DNA from: an uncultured Thomasclavelia sp.
GTDB taxonomy: Bacteria; Bacillota_I; Bacilli_A; Erysipelotrichales; Coprobacillaceae
Direction of reading: 5' to 3'
DNA length: 53,503 nt
NCBI GenBank assembly: GCA_910588165.1
Contig: CAJUOR010000004.1
Span: 1 to 53,503, forward strand
Below the pieces are notes generated by a model. That model saw only the letters and a list, made by a program, of their open reading frames with translations. It searched no databases and had not been told where the DNA came from. Positions 18,661 to 27,181 of the stretch are shown here, in pieces. Within the stretch, counting starts at the first letter, position 1; each line of letters begins with the position of its first letter. A program made the position numbers and the translations under genes.

Positions 18661-19935
18661 TTAGATATCATTTTCTATCCTATAAACGATTTTACCTTTG
18701 GCGATCGTCAACATGACTTGACCATGCATCTTCCTATGAAGGAATGGAGAATTTTGTGATTTAGATTTAAAATTCTCTACAATCCATGTTTGATTTGGGT
18801 TGACAATAACTAAGTTAGCTAATTTTCCTATATCTAAAGCAGTACGTATGCCTACTAGTTTTCCTGGATTAATGGCCATACGTTCGATTAAAGAAGTATC
18901 ATCAAGATAGTTGTTTCTCACTAATATTTCATTAGCTAAAGCATACGCTGTTTCTAAACCTAAAATACCACTTGGGGCTTGAAGTAAAGGTCGATTCTTT
19001 TCTTCTTGGCTATGGGGGGCATGGTCGGTAGCGATAATATCAATCGTTCCATCTTTTAAAGCCTCACAGATAGCAAGGCGGTCTTCTTCCTTTCTTAATG
19101 GTGGATTCATTTTAGCAAGACTGCCATGGGTTAAAACGGCTTGCTCAGTTAAAGTGAAGTGGTGTGGACAAGCTTCCGCATGAATATTTAAGCCTTCCAT
19201 TTTAGCTTTTTTGACTAACTTCAAAGACTCTAAACTTGAGATATGCTGAATATTGATAGTTGCTTTTGTTTCTTTGGCTAGTTCAATATCACGTTTAATC
19301 ATTTCGATTTCGGCTTGTTGGCTAGCACCTTTAAAGCCTAGTTGTTGACTGATAATTCCGTCATTAACACCGGTTTTACCAATAAAGTAAGGATCTTCTT
19401 CATGGAAACTAAGAGGTATATTTAAGCGACTGGCTTCTACCATAGCTTCTTTGACAAAGCTAGAATCTTTCAAAGGGATTCCATCATCAGTCAGCATTTT
19501 GACACCGGCCTTTTTTAAAGCCTCCATATCTGTTATAGCTTCCCCTTTGAAAGATTTGGAAATGGCAGCTGCTTGATAGACGTTGATTGCTAATTTGTCC
19601 ATTTTATGTTGATTGGCAAGATAGCTTTCGACACTATCAATAACAGGAACAGTATTTGCCATACATACAACATGGGTATAGCCACCTTTGGCAGCAGCTA
19701 AACTTCCGGTATAGATATCTTCTTTATAAGTTTGACCGGGATCTCTGAAATGGACATGGATATCTACAAAGCCAGGATAGCAAATTTGATTTGTCCCATC
19801 ATAGACTTGGTCTTTTTCTTGTGGTTCGATTTGACCGATATGACTAATGTTCCCATCTTCATCAAGGGCAATATCATTGATTTCATTTCTTTGATTTAGA
19901 GGGTCGATAATATGAACGTTTTTAATAATCAACAT
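18661..19935 (-). CDS. pyrC: Dihydroorotase
   Basis: Zinc enzyme that closes carbamoyl-aspartate to dihydroorotate in pyrimidine synthesis, 424 residues, the usual length for the class found in Bacillota. Metal and active-site motifs are DIHVHFRDPG, the LTDDGIPL loop, a His in INIQHISS and the ATDHAPHS block with the catalytic Asp. The C-terminal LANLVIVNPNQTW is typical. AAGGAGG precedes the ATG. It starts two bases after the stop of an upstream HAD phosphatase gene and is co-transcribed with it. No other pyr genes are nearby, so either the pathway genes are scattered or the enzyme is a lone relative; the motif set favours genuine dihydroorotase. Confidence 0.88.
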   Translation of the reverse strand: MLIIKNVHIIDPLNQRNEINDIALDEDGNISHIGQIEPQEKDQVYDGTNQICYPGFVDIHVHFRDPGQTYKEDIYTGSLAAAKGGYTHVVCMANTVPVIDSVESYLANQHKMDKLAINVYQAAAISKSFKGEAITDMEALKKAGVKMLTDDGIPLKDSSFVKEAMVEASRLNIPLSFHEEDPYFIGKTGVNDGIISQQLGFKGASQQAEIEMIKRDIELAKETKATINIQHISSLESLKLVKKAKMEGLNIHAEACPHHFTLTEQAVLTHGSLAKMNPPLRKEEDRLAICEALKDGTIDIIATDHAPHSQEEKNRPLLQAPSGILGLETAYALANEILVRNNYLDDTSLIERMAINPGKLVGIRTALDIGKLANLVIVNPNQTWIVENFKSKSQNSPFLHRKMHGQVMLTIAKGKIVYRIENDI

Positions 19936-19936
19936 A

Positions 19937-20704
19937 CTAATCCTCCTTGGTTAACAGCTTAATGGCCTCGCTAATATCGGCTACAATATGTTTGGCATTA
20001 GCTTTGACACTCGCTTCACTTGTATGGAAAGTGAAAGAAGTTGGGGCAGCCTGCAGCATACTGATATCGTTAAAGGAATCACCAATGGTGGCAATATCCT
20101 CAAAACGAATCGGCAAATAGTTTTCTAATGTCTTGATGGCTTTGCCTTTTGAAAAACCTTTAGGTGTAATATCTAAATTTAAAACGTTATGATGAATTTC
20201 AATTTCATCATCTAACTTTGATTTTAAGATTTCCTTGACACGCTCTAAGGTATCCATATTCTCAAAAGCGATATGTAGGGAATCAAAAGTATTTTCTAAT
20301 GCTTCGTCGATATCTTGAATGATTTTACCTCGTCGATTTAAAGAGGTATTTGGGTGAAGCAAATAGTAATTTTCTTCATGACAGAAAAGGATTTGGGCTT
20401 CTTTTTCATGTTCTATAGCTGTGACTATTTTTCTGATTGTTTCTTTGCTTAGTCTATGTTGATAGATAAAATGACCGTTTTCGTCTGCCAACGCAGCCCC
20501 GCTGACTAAGATATAGAAATCTAAATGAATATCTTGCTCGTTTAAGGCGTGGTGAATTCCAGCTAAAGTTCTACCTGAACAAATGCCGAATAGGTTACCA
20601 GCCTTTTGAAACGCTTTAATAGCTTCAATATCTTGGGGTTTAACTTTAGGTGTTTGATGATTAAAATACAATGTTCCATCTAAATCGCTTGCCAAAAGTT
20701 TCAT
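19937..20704 (-). CDS. Cof-type HAD-IIB family phosphatase
   Basis: A 255-residue haloacid-dehalogenase phosphatase. Motif I is LASDLDGTLYF at the N-terminus with the nucleophile Asp; the CSGRT segment of motif II and GDSFNDISML of motif IV are present. The long central cap marks the Cof (C2B) subgroup, which acts on sugar phosphates, nucleotides or flavin precursors. AAAAAGGAGATG precedes the start. It is the first gene of the pyrC transcript. Substrate unknown. Confidence 0.85.
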   Translation of the reverse strand: MKLLASDLDGTLYFNHQTPKVKPQDIEAIKAFQKAGNLFGICSGRTLAGIHHALNEQDIHLDFYILVSGAALADENGHFIYQHRLSKETIRKIVTAIEHEKEAQILFCHEENYYLLHPNTSLNRRGKIIQDIDEALENTFDSLHIAFENMDTLERVKEILKSKLDDEIEIHHNVLNLDITPKGFSKGKAIKTLENYLPIRFEDIATIGDSFNDISMLQAAPTSFTFHTSEASVKANAKHIVADISEAIKLLTKED

Positions 20705-20843
20705 CGAATCATCTCCTTTTTAATTTTTAAATAGTTAATGCCATTCTGGATTGCTTAACTTTCTACGCTTTATTTTACCTTTTTTTTAAATATCAGGCAA
20801 CTATTTTTAAAGTTTGAAAATAATGGGAAAATGGCTTTGGCTT

Positions 20844-20852
20844 TGGTATAAT
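20844..20852 (+). promoter_or_regulatory. Extended -10 promoter for the plus-strand HAD gene
   Basis: TGGTATAAT followed by AGGAC, with no good -35, 26 bases before the start codon. Confidence 0.6.
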
Positions 20853-20877
20853 AGGACAAGATAATAGGAGGGACAAT

Positions 20878-21663
20878 ATGCGAAAAAAATATTTTTTCTT
20901 TGATATTGACGGGACATTGACAGATCGAAATCCGGGTGGAGAAATCCCGGCTTCAACGCATGAGGCTTTACGCAAGCTAAGGGAAAACGGGCATTTTGTA
21001 GCAATTGCCACGGGACGTTCTGAAAATATGGCTCATCAGTTTGCTAAGTTATGCCAAATAGATAATATGGTGCATGATGGTGGGAATGGGTTAAGTGTTA
21101 ATGGGAAGATTGTTTATATTAAGCCACTTGATAGCGTCAAAGCATGGAAAGTTGTTAAGGAATGTCAGGCTAAAAAAATTCCTTATTGTATATCAATTAA
21201 CAATTCGCCTAATCGTTATAGCGATAATGATGATATAGCTAAAGCCAATCCGGATATGGAACTGTTTTCTAGTTTCCATATTTTACCTGTTGTTGATGAA
21301 ACAACCATTCCGGAAATTCATAAAATCTTTATCGGGCTATATCCGGGACAAGAAGACCAATTAGAGTCAAGAGGGGAATTAGGCTATTCTAGGTATCATG
21401 ATAATCATATTATTATTGAACCGGACGATAAAGTGCAAGGCATTAAAGATATGATGGCTTATTTGCAGGCGGATTATGAAGATGTTGTAGTTTTTGGTGA
21501 TGGGCACAATGATTTAACGATGATGAGAAGTGCGCCTATTGCCATCGCAATGGGGAATGCAATTGATGAAGTTAAAAAAGTAGCTACTTTCGTAACTAAA
21601 CGAAGTGATGAGGATGGCATTTATTATGCTTGTCGACATTTCGGTTGGATAGATGACAACTAA
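20878..21663 (+). CDS. Cof-type HAD-IIB family phosphatase (second)
   Basis: A 261-residue HAD phosphatase, divergent from the previous one and only distantly similar to it. Motif I is FFFDIDGTLTD, with the ATGRS block of motif II and FGDGHNDLTMM of motif IV. The ribosome site AGGAGGGACAAT is close to the ATG. A bidirectional terminator follows. Substrate unknown. Confidence 0.85.
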   Translation: MRKKYFFFDIDGTLTDRNPGGEIPASTHEALRKLRENGHFVAIATGRSENMAHQFAKLCQIDNMVHDGGNGLSVNGKIVYIKPLDSVKAWKVVKECQAKKIPYCISINNSPNRYSDNDDIAKANPDMELFSSFHILPVVDETTIPEIHKIFIGLYPGQEDQLESRGELGYSRYHDNHIIIEPDDKVQGIKDMMAYLQADYEDVVVFGDGHNDLTMMRSAPIAIAMGNAIDEVKKVATFVTKRSDEDGIYYACRHFGWIDDN

Positions 21664-21680
21664 GAAACTAAACGTAAACA

Positions 21681-21712
21681 AAAGGCTACAGTTAATCAAC
21701 TGTAACCTTTTT
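21681..21712. terminator. Bidirectional terminator
   Basis: AAAGG-C-TACAGTT (21681-21693) pairs with AACTGTA-A-CCTTT (21698-21710) around one C/A mismatch, then T's. It separates the convergent HAD and ABC transporter genes. Confidence 0.8.
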
Positions 21713-21715
21713 ACT

Positions 21716-22720
21716 TTAGGATAAAAGCATACGGTCAGATAGACTATTTTGATCTAATTGACTTTCAAATAGGGCAAGTAAGTCTTTGACTTCCAGTCCT
21801 GTTTTTTGTTCCTCTTTAATATCTAAGACAAGATTACCGTTGTCCATCATCCATAAACGATTGCCATAAGTTAAAGCATCTTTCATATTGTGTGTAATCA
21901 TGATAGCAGTCAGATGATGCGTACCGATAATCTGATTGGTGAGATCTAAGACTTTTTTAGCTGTTTTAGGATCAAGCGCTGCTGTGTGTTCATCTAGCAA
22001 CAATAAACTCGGTTTAGTGAGATTATTCAAAATCGTTTGAAGTTTCTCTTGTTGCAAAGGGGTAATCTCTGCCACTTTTTTCTTTAAAATGACTTCTAAT
22101 TCACTATCCCAAGGTAATTGTTGTTTATCTTTATGGCTTAAATGCCGATGATAGAAAGGTGTTCTACCTTTATGCAAGGCAAATAGAATATTTGCTTCGA
22201 CAGTTTCATTTAAGCTGATTTTTTGCATCATCGTTGCCATGAGTAAGGTAATCGCTTGTCTTTGCCCACCGGACAGCAAACCGACTTTAGTTGTCAGACG
22301 CTCTTCTAAACCTAAATCTAGGGTTTTGAGCTGTTCTTTGAAAAAGGCTTTTTCTTTAGCGGAGATGCCCCAACATAAATTGCGATGTTTACCTCTGCGT
22401 AGTGCCATCGCTAAGTTTTCTTCGATAGTCATATCAGCACAAGTTCCCATCATGGGATCTTGGAAAACACGTCCGATATAGCGAGCTCTTTGATGCTCGG
22501 ATAAGTTTTCAATTGCCGTCTGATTGATAATGATTTGACCACGATCGGCAAGATAAGAGCCGGCAATAAGATTTAGTAAGGTACTTTTTCCGGCTCCATT
22601 CCCACCGATAACAGTTACGAAATCACCGTTATTTAATTTTAAGGAAATATCTCTAATCGCTGTTTTCTGATTAACAGTTCCCGGGTTGAAGGTTTTAGAG
22701 AGATGGTTAATTTCTAACAT
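21716..22720 (-). CDS. ABC transporter ATPase (TrpZ-like) with an internal insertion
   Basis: ATP-hydrolysing subunit of the amino-acid ABC importer encoded with the two upstream genes, 334 residues. Walker A is GGNGAGKST (39-47), the Q-loop is VFQDP (85-89), the signature is LLSGGQRQ (148-155), Walker B is LLLLDE (239-244) followed by HTAALDPKT, and the switch His is in MITHNM. A normal member is about 260 residues. Here some 70 residues (about 168-237) separate the signature helix from Walker B, where roughly 20 are usual. The extra segment resembles the preceding helical-domain segment (98-164), as if duplicated: TVEANILFALHKG against TIEENLAMALRRG. The frame is intact. It overlaps the permease gene by seven bases. 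Confidence 0.88.
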   Translation of the reverse strand: MLEINHLSKTFNPGTVNQKTAIRDISLKLNNGDFVTVIGGNGAGKSTLLNLIAGSYLADRGQIIINQTAIENLSEHQRARYIGRVFQDPMMGTCADMTIEENLAMALRRGKHRNLCWGISAKEKAFFKEQLKTLDLGLEERLTTKVGLLSGGQRQAITLLMATMMQKISLNETVEANILFALHKGRTPFYHRHLSHKDKQQLPWDSELEVILKKKVAEITPLQQEKLQTILNNLTKPSLLLLDEHTAALDPKTAKKVLDLTNQIIGTHHLTAIMITHNMKDALTYGNRLWMMDNGNLVLDIKEEQKTGLEVKDLLALFESQLDQNSLSDRMLLS

Positions 22721-23610
22721 TGATGTTTCCTCCTTAAATGTGCGGTAAATGAAGCTTTAATTTGCGGTAATGAGATAGCAATCGCAACTAAAATAGCTGT
22801 AAATAACCGCATATCATTGGCAGGTAGACCGGCATCTAGTACTAAAGCGACAATGATACGATAGATAATAGAGCCGACGCCTACACCAATTAAACTAAGC
22901 AGTAAATGTTTGCGTCCGAAGAAAACTTCTCCGATGATAACAGAAGCCAAACCGATAACAATGGCTCCGATTCCCATTCCCACATCAGCATAGCCATTAT
23001 ATTGGGCAACTAAGCCCCCGGACATAGCAATAAGGGCATTACCGATCATTAAGCCAACAACTTTCATGAAATCGGTATTAACACCTGAAGCACGAATCAT
23101 TTGTTCATTATTACCCGTTGCTCTTAAGGCATAGCCGATTTCGGTGTTGAGTAAAAGATAAAGTAATGCAATAATCAAGATTAAGATAACTGCACCGATA
23201 ATTAAAGCGACATCTCTTTGCTTGGCAAAGCCTAGTAGATTTGCCCATCTAGCTAAAAGGGTATCCTGATTAGTCAATGAGATATTAGCTTGTCCCATGA
23301 TGCGTAAATTAATCGAATAAATGCCTGTCATAGATAAAATACCCGCCAGAAGCGTCGGAATCTTTAATTTGGTATGCATTAGACCGGTTACTAATCCGGC
23401 TAAGGCACCTGCCACCATACTAGCTCCAATCGCTATATAAGGATTCATTTCATTGATGGTGCAGAAAGCTAATGTTGCTGCACCTAGTGTAAAACTTCCT
23501 TCCGAGGTTAAATCAGATATATCTAAAATTCTATAAGTCATGTAGATACCAATGGCCATAATTGCCCATAATAAGCCTAAGCCAATTGCACCTTTCATAA
23601 TCTCTAACAC
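22714..23610 (-). CDS. ABC transporter permease (TrpY-like)
   Basis: Integral membrane subunit of the importer, 298 residues, with about eight to nine hydrophobic helices. YRILDISDLTSEGSFTLGAA near the N-terminus and IIGEVFFGRKHLLLSLIGVGVGS toward the end are the hallmark segments of the permease group that works with TrpX-like binding proteins, a distant branch of the LivH/BMP-type permeases. It starts 24 bases after the binding-protein gene, in the same transcript, and overlaps the ATPase start. Confidence 0.87.
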   Translation of the reverse strand: MLEIMKGAIGLGLLWAIMAIGIYMTYRILDISDLTSEGSFTLGAATLAFCTINEMNPYIAIGASMVAGALAGLVTGLMHTKLKIPTLLAGILSMTGIYSINLRIMGQANISLTNQDTLLARWANLLGFAKQRDVALIIGAVILILIIALLYLLLNTEIGYALRATGNNEQMIRASGVNTDFMKVVGLMIGNALIAMSGGLVAQYNGYADVGMGIGAIVIGLASVIIGEVFFGRKHLLLSLIGVGVGSIIYRIIVALVLDAGLPANDMRLFTAILVAIAISLPQIKASFTAHLRRKHQC

Positions 23611-23634
23611 TTTGTTCCCCCTGCTTTCTATGAA

Positions 23635-24621
23635 TTACTCGACATTTAAGGCCTGAGCACTTTCTTTTAAGTTATCAGGTAAAGTTAAACCTAACTTGTT
23701 TAAAACATTCGGATTATAGATGGTAATGGCATCTTTACTATCTAAAATACCGATAGGCATAGATTCAGGCTTAGCTTCACCACGTAAGATTTTAGCCATC
23801 ATATGTCCTGTTTCTTCACCTAATTTATAGTAGCTAATACCGTAAGTTGCTAAACCGCCGTCTTTACACATTTCTTCAACTGCAACAACACAAGGGATTT
23901 TTTCATCACAAGTAATTTGTTCAACAGCACCCATAGCAGAAGCAATCACGTTATCTGATGGAATGTATAAGGCATCAATATCGTCAGCCATGCTTGTTAA
24001 TGTATCGGTGATTGTGGTTTGATCGGCAATAGTTTTGATTTCGCATTTCAAACCTAAACCTTCAATAGCTTTTTTAGCTTGATTAGCTTGAATTTCAGAA
24101 TTGATTTCACTTGAAGTGTATAAAATACCGATTGTTTTAGCTTCAGGTGCTAACATCGTTAATAATTCAATCTGTTTTTCAATTGGAGCAGCATCGCTCA
24201 TACCGGTCACATTGCCACCCGGTTTTTCGTTTGAATCCACTAAACCGGCTTCTACGTAGTCGGTAATTGAAGAACCTACAATCGGAATGTCGCTTGTTTC
24301 ATTGCTTAATGTTTGAGCAGCACCTGTACCAATCGCTAAAATCGCATCATTTTTGTCAGCGACTAACTTTTGAGCCATTGAGGTTAGGGTATCTGTACTG
24401 TTAGTTCCGACTTGTAAATCATAAATAACATTTTCGCCCTCGATGAAGCCTTCTTCTGTCATGGCAGCTTTAAATCCCTCATAAGCTTGATCTAAAGAAC
24501 CATGAGCCATGATTTGCAGAATACCGATATGGGTCATGTCATCATTTTCTTTGTTTTCTTTTGATGAGCAACCGCTCAATAATAGCTCTATACAAAGAGC
24601 TAAACTCAATAATTTTTTCAT
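23635..24621 (-). CDS. TrpX-family ABC transporter substrate-binding lipoprotein
   Basis: Extracellular lipid-anchored binding protein, 328 residues. The N-terminus MKKLLSLALCIELLLSGCSS is a lipoprotein signal with lipobox LLSGC; Cys19 would be lipidated. The mature part has the periplasmic-binding type I fold of the TrpX/YtgA group (MAHGSLDQAYEGFKAAM, PIVGSSITDYVEAGLV, GNVTGMSDAAP). Members are usually associated with tryptophan or other aromatic amino acids. A T-box leader precedes it, so expression responds to an uncharged tRNA. The specifier there does not read as TGG, so the ligand may not be tryptophan. RBS AAGGAG lies upstream. Confidence 0.88.
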   Translation of the reverse strand: MKKLLSLALCIELLLSGCSSKENKENDDMTHIGILQIMAHGSLDQAYEGFKAAMTEEGFIEGENVIYDLQVGTNSTDTLTSMAQKLVADKNDAILAIGTGAAQTLSNETSDIPIVGSSITDYVEAGLVDSNEKPGGNVTGMSDAAPIEKQIELLTMLAPEAKTIGILYTSSEINSEIQANQAKKAIEGLGLKCEIKTIADQTTITDTLTSMADDIDALYIPSDNVIASAMGAVEQITCDEKIPCVVAVEEMCKDGGLATYGISYYKLGEETGHMMAKILRGEAKPESMPIGILDSKDAITIYNPNVLNKLGLTLPDNLKESAQALNVE

Positions 24622-24661
24622 TTTTCTTTTCTCCTTTGTCTTTTAATTGACTACCTATAAC

Positions 24662-24960
24662 AAAAAAGCTCCCGTCCTATCCCTAATGGGATAGAGGACG
24701 AGAGCATTGGCTTCGTGGTTCCACCTCTTATTCACTGATTTCTCACAAAATCAGACTCACCAAGTACGCATAGGATACTATGTTCATACTTTGACACGTT
24801 AACGGGTGCATCCGGATATGCCTACTGAAATTTCTTTGTTCAGCACTCAGCTCCATGTTGAATCGTAAACAGTTATCTGATTCTTTTCACCAACCAGAAC
24901 CTCTCTATAAGACACGCTTGTTTACTCTTTCCATTTCTTTGCCTTTTCATAAGTAGTTGT
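24662..24960 (-). promoter_or_regulatory. T-box riboswitch upstream of the TrpX-like operon
   Basis: On the minus strand the leader shows the Stem I landmarks AGAGAGG and GGTTGGTG, the CCGGATGCACCCGTTA element of Stem IIA/B, the T-box sequence AGAGGTGGAACCACG (plus 24714-24728), and a strong terminator with T6 (plus 24662-24705). In this window all T-boxes share a block near CATGGAGC about six bases after the specifier. In that register this leader reads ACG, or TAC one base earlier, and not TGG. Tyr (TAC) would suit an aromatic amino-acid transporter, but the assignment is tentative. Confidence 0.92.
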
Positions 24961-24967
24961 TGATAAT

Positions 24968-24996
24968 ATTTTATGCAAAAAAAATTTATTTGTCAA
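24968..24996 (-). promoter_or_regulatory. Promoter of the T-box/TrpX operon
   Basis: Minus strand: TTGACA (24991-24996), 17 bases, TAAAAT (24968-24973), near consensus and directly upstream of the T-box leader. Confidence 0.8.
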
Positions 24997-25016
24997 TACT
25001 CAAGTGAAATTTTTGT

Positions 25017-25748
25017 TTAGAAAGAAATATGCAACAACATCATTAACGTAAATCCTAAAAATAGGGCAAATGTTGCTAATGGTCGATTTTGGTGTGACCA
25101 AGCATCGGGAATGATTTCTTCAATGACGGTATATAATAGAATACCTGCGGCAAAACCAAGTAGACTATCCATGAGCGAAACAAAGATATTAGATAGCAAA
25201 AGACCAAGAATACAAGCGGGAATCTCTAGGAAACTTAACGCTTCGGCAATGAGAAAGACTTGTCTTTTAGATTTAAAGTGTTGTAGTAGGGGAATAGCGG
25301 TGGCAATTCCTTCGGGCAAGTTTTGTAGACATAGAGCCAATACTAACATTTGGACAACTTCGCTTTCTTGCCCGCTTAAACTTAAACCTAAAGCCAAACC
25401 TTGAGGAATATTGTGTAAGGCAATAGTTAATAACAGTCGAGAATATTTAGGTAAGGGAATACCTAAACCCTCGATTTCATGGGTTAAGGCACTTTCATGG
25501 GGGATTAGTCTATCTAATAAACTCATGAAAAGCACGCCAATCATAAAAAACAGAACCGTGCCATAGCTGTTATTTTCTATTCCGGGTAGAAGCAAGGATA
25601 GAAAACACGCCGCTAACATAATGCCTGCAGCACTGCCATACAGAAAAGACATCGCTTTTTCTTTTAAATGCTCTGTTATAAAAATTGAAGAGGCTCCTAG
25701 GGAACTAGCCAAATAGGTAGCACATAAACACCAAAACACATCATACAT
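25017..25748 (-). CDS. ZIP family metal transporter
   Basis: Divalent metal (zinc or similar) permease in the membrane, 243 residues, about eight hydrophobic helices. The binuclear metal site motifs are HNIPQGLALG (usual form HNxPEG, here Gln in place of Glu) and QNLPEGIATA. The final helices carry EEIIPDA. The ATG at 25748 lies nine bases after TAGGAG; the longer TTG start is unlikely. It is a single gene. The Glu-to-Gln change at one metal-site position may alter selectivity. Confidence 0.85.
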   Translation of the reverse strand: MYDVFWCLCATYLASSLGASSIFITEHLKEKAMSFLYGSAAGIMLAACFLSLLLPGIENNSYGTVLFFMIGVLFMSLLDRLIPHESALTHEIEGLGIPLPKYSRLLLTIALHNIPQGLALGLSLSGQESEVVQMLVLALCLQNLPEGIATAIPLLQHFKSKRQVFLIAEALSFLEIPACILGLLLSNIFVSLMDSLLGFAAGILLYTVIEEIIPDAWSHQNRPLATFALFLGFTLMMLLHISF

Positions 25749-25810
25749 TATTATCAACTCCTATGTATTATATGTGTTAAAATGGTTTAGATATAGGCTT
25801 TTGAGATAAT

Positions 25811-25832
25811 AAAAAGACCGCTCTTGCGGTCT
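25811..25832 (-). terminator. Terminator for the TPR protein gene
   Basis: Minus strand: AGACCGC, loop AAGA, GCGGTCT, then T5. The stem begins in the stop codon of the gene. Confidence 0.85.
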
Positions 25833-27081
25833 AATAATTGAAGTTTAATTCGTCTTCATCTTCGCTTTCTAAAATTAAGATGGCTTTGCTTGTCATCACT
25901 TGTTTTTTAGTATCGTACGTATTGATTTCAGTAAAATCAACTCTTTGATAACGGCGTACTTCTTCGTCATAGATAAAATCAGCTTGACGGAAGAAAACAG
26001 ATGGTGTTTCATTAGCTACCAAAATTGTACCTAATTGTTTTTCTTGGTTGTAATGGACTACTTTACCGTGTTTTCTTTCAATATAAGCATCTAAATGACG
26101 TGTAACTTCGTCAATCATCAAATCATATAAAGCGCCGCTGTCTTTATCTTTGTAGGCTTCTTCTACCTCGACAGTTTTACCGGCTTCTTCTTGGAACTTA
26201 AGCAACATAGCTTCTAATAAAGCTACAATTTTTGTCTGTCCGGCTTTCTTAGAAGCTTCTAATAACAATGTGTATAATTGCGTTTGTTTTTTATCATAGC
26301 CACTGTTGTACACATCATATAATAAGTAAGCATTCGCTTTTTGGTCTTGTTGCAAGCTTGCGTAAATGCTGTATAAATCTTTATAGAAGTCAACATCGAA
26401 GAATTGCGTTTGAAGTGCTAAATATTCCTTTTCGCATTCATCATATTGTTCTAATTTTAAATGAGCTTTAGCACGGTAGTAACGAATCCAATAAGCGTTG
26501 CGGTGATGCCATTTGATATTTAAGGTCATCGCTTGGTTTGCGATTTCGATGCAACGTTTATAATCCCCAATTTCAAAGCAAGCACGTGCATTTAAACGAT
26601 ACCAGCGTTCAAATTTAGATTCGCCTTCTTTCTTGCCTTCGGCAACATAAGGTTCTTTACTTAATAAAGTTACATCTAATTTCTCTAAATAAGCATGGAT
26701 TGTCGCATAATCGACAGGTTCTTTTCTCATCGCCTGTCTGATAACGGCATTGCAAGTAGCTTCATAAGGTGAGAAACGTTCTTGTTTACAGGTATTTAGG
26801 ATTTCTTCCGCAATTTCAAAGAAAGTTGTTTCCGATACAGTTTCCGTAACACCTTCTTTGATAAATTTGTTGTAAAGAGCATATCCGTATTGGTTGATAT
26901 ACGCTTTTAAATCAGGACGTGTTTCTAAAAACGTCTTTCCCACTTCAATAGCTTCGTCCAGCTGGTTTTGGTTTTTCAGAGATCTTACATAATCTAAGGC
27001 CTCGAATTCTCTGAATGAGGCAACATCTTCGTCAAATTTTTTTGCGTAGATGCTTAAGTCTTTCACTTCTTTCTTGTCCAC
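25831..27081 (-). CDS. TPR-repeat protein with C-terminal cold-shock-like domain
   Basis: A cytoplasmic protein of 416 residues. Residues about 30-300 are helical repeats of the tetratricopeptide type (for example RLNARACFEIGDYKRCIEIANQ and IRYYRAKAHLKLEQYDECEKEY). The last about 80 residues read HGKVVHYNQEKQLGTIL then PSVFFRQADF and end in VMTSKAILILE. That is the pattern of a cold-shock/S1-like OB domain (GxVxxxNxxKxxGxI, then xVFFxxxD). This suggests binding of single-stranded nucleic acid alongside protein contacts. The start is GTG after AGGAAGGTGA. Function unknown; the domain calls rest on pattern only. Confidence 0.7.
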   Translation of the reverse strand: MDKKEVKDLSIYAKKFDEDVASFREFEALDYVRSLKNQNQLDEAIEVGKTFLETRPDLKAYINQYGYALYNKFIKEGVTETVSETTFFEIAEEILNTCKQERFSPYEATCNAVIRQAMRKEPVDYATIHAYLEKLDVTLLSKEPYVAEGKKEGESKFERWYRLNARACFEIGDYKRCIEIANQAMTLNIKWHHRNAYWIRYYRAKAHLKLEQYDECEKEYLALQTQFFDVDFYKDLYSIYASLQQDQKANAYLLYDVYNSGYDKKQTQLYTLLLEASKKAGQTKIVALLEAMLLKFQEEAGKTVEVEEAYKDKDSGALYDLMIDEVTRHLDAYIERKHGKVVHYNQEKQLGTILVANETPSVFFRQADFIYDEEVRRYQRVDFTEINTYDTKKQVMTSKAILILESEDEDELNFNY

Positions 27082-27131
27082 AAAATCACCTTCCTGTCTT
27101 TTATTATATCATACTTTTGACCATTTGTTTA

Positions 27132-27166
27132 TAAAAAAAGGAAATAAAACAGTTTGTTTTATTTCC
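27132..27166 (-). terminator. Terminator for the 131-residue hypothetical gene
   Basis: GGAAATAAAAC (27140-27150) pairs with GTTTTATTTCC (27156-27166). On the minus strand it is followed by T7. Confidence 0.85.
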
Positions 27167-27181
27167 CATGTGTTTTGAGCT

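Noticed and set aside
24851-24860. TGG in the TrpX T-box leader as a Trp specifier
   Set aside because: The TGG lies within the CATGGAGC block that also occurs in Met T-box 1, so it is conserved framework and not the specifier.
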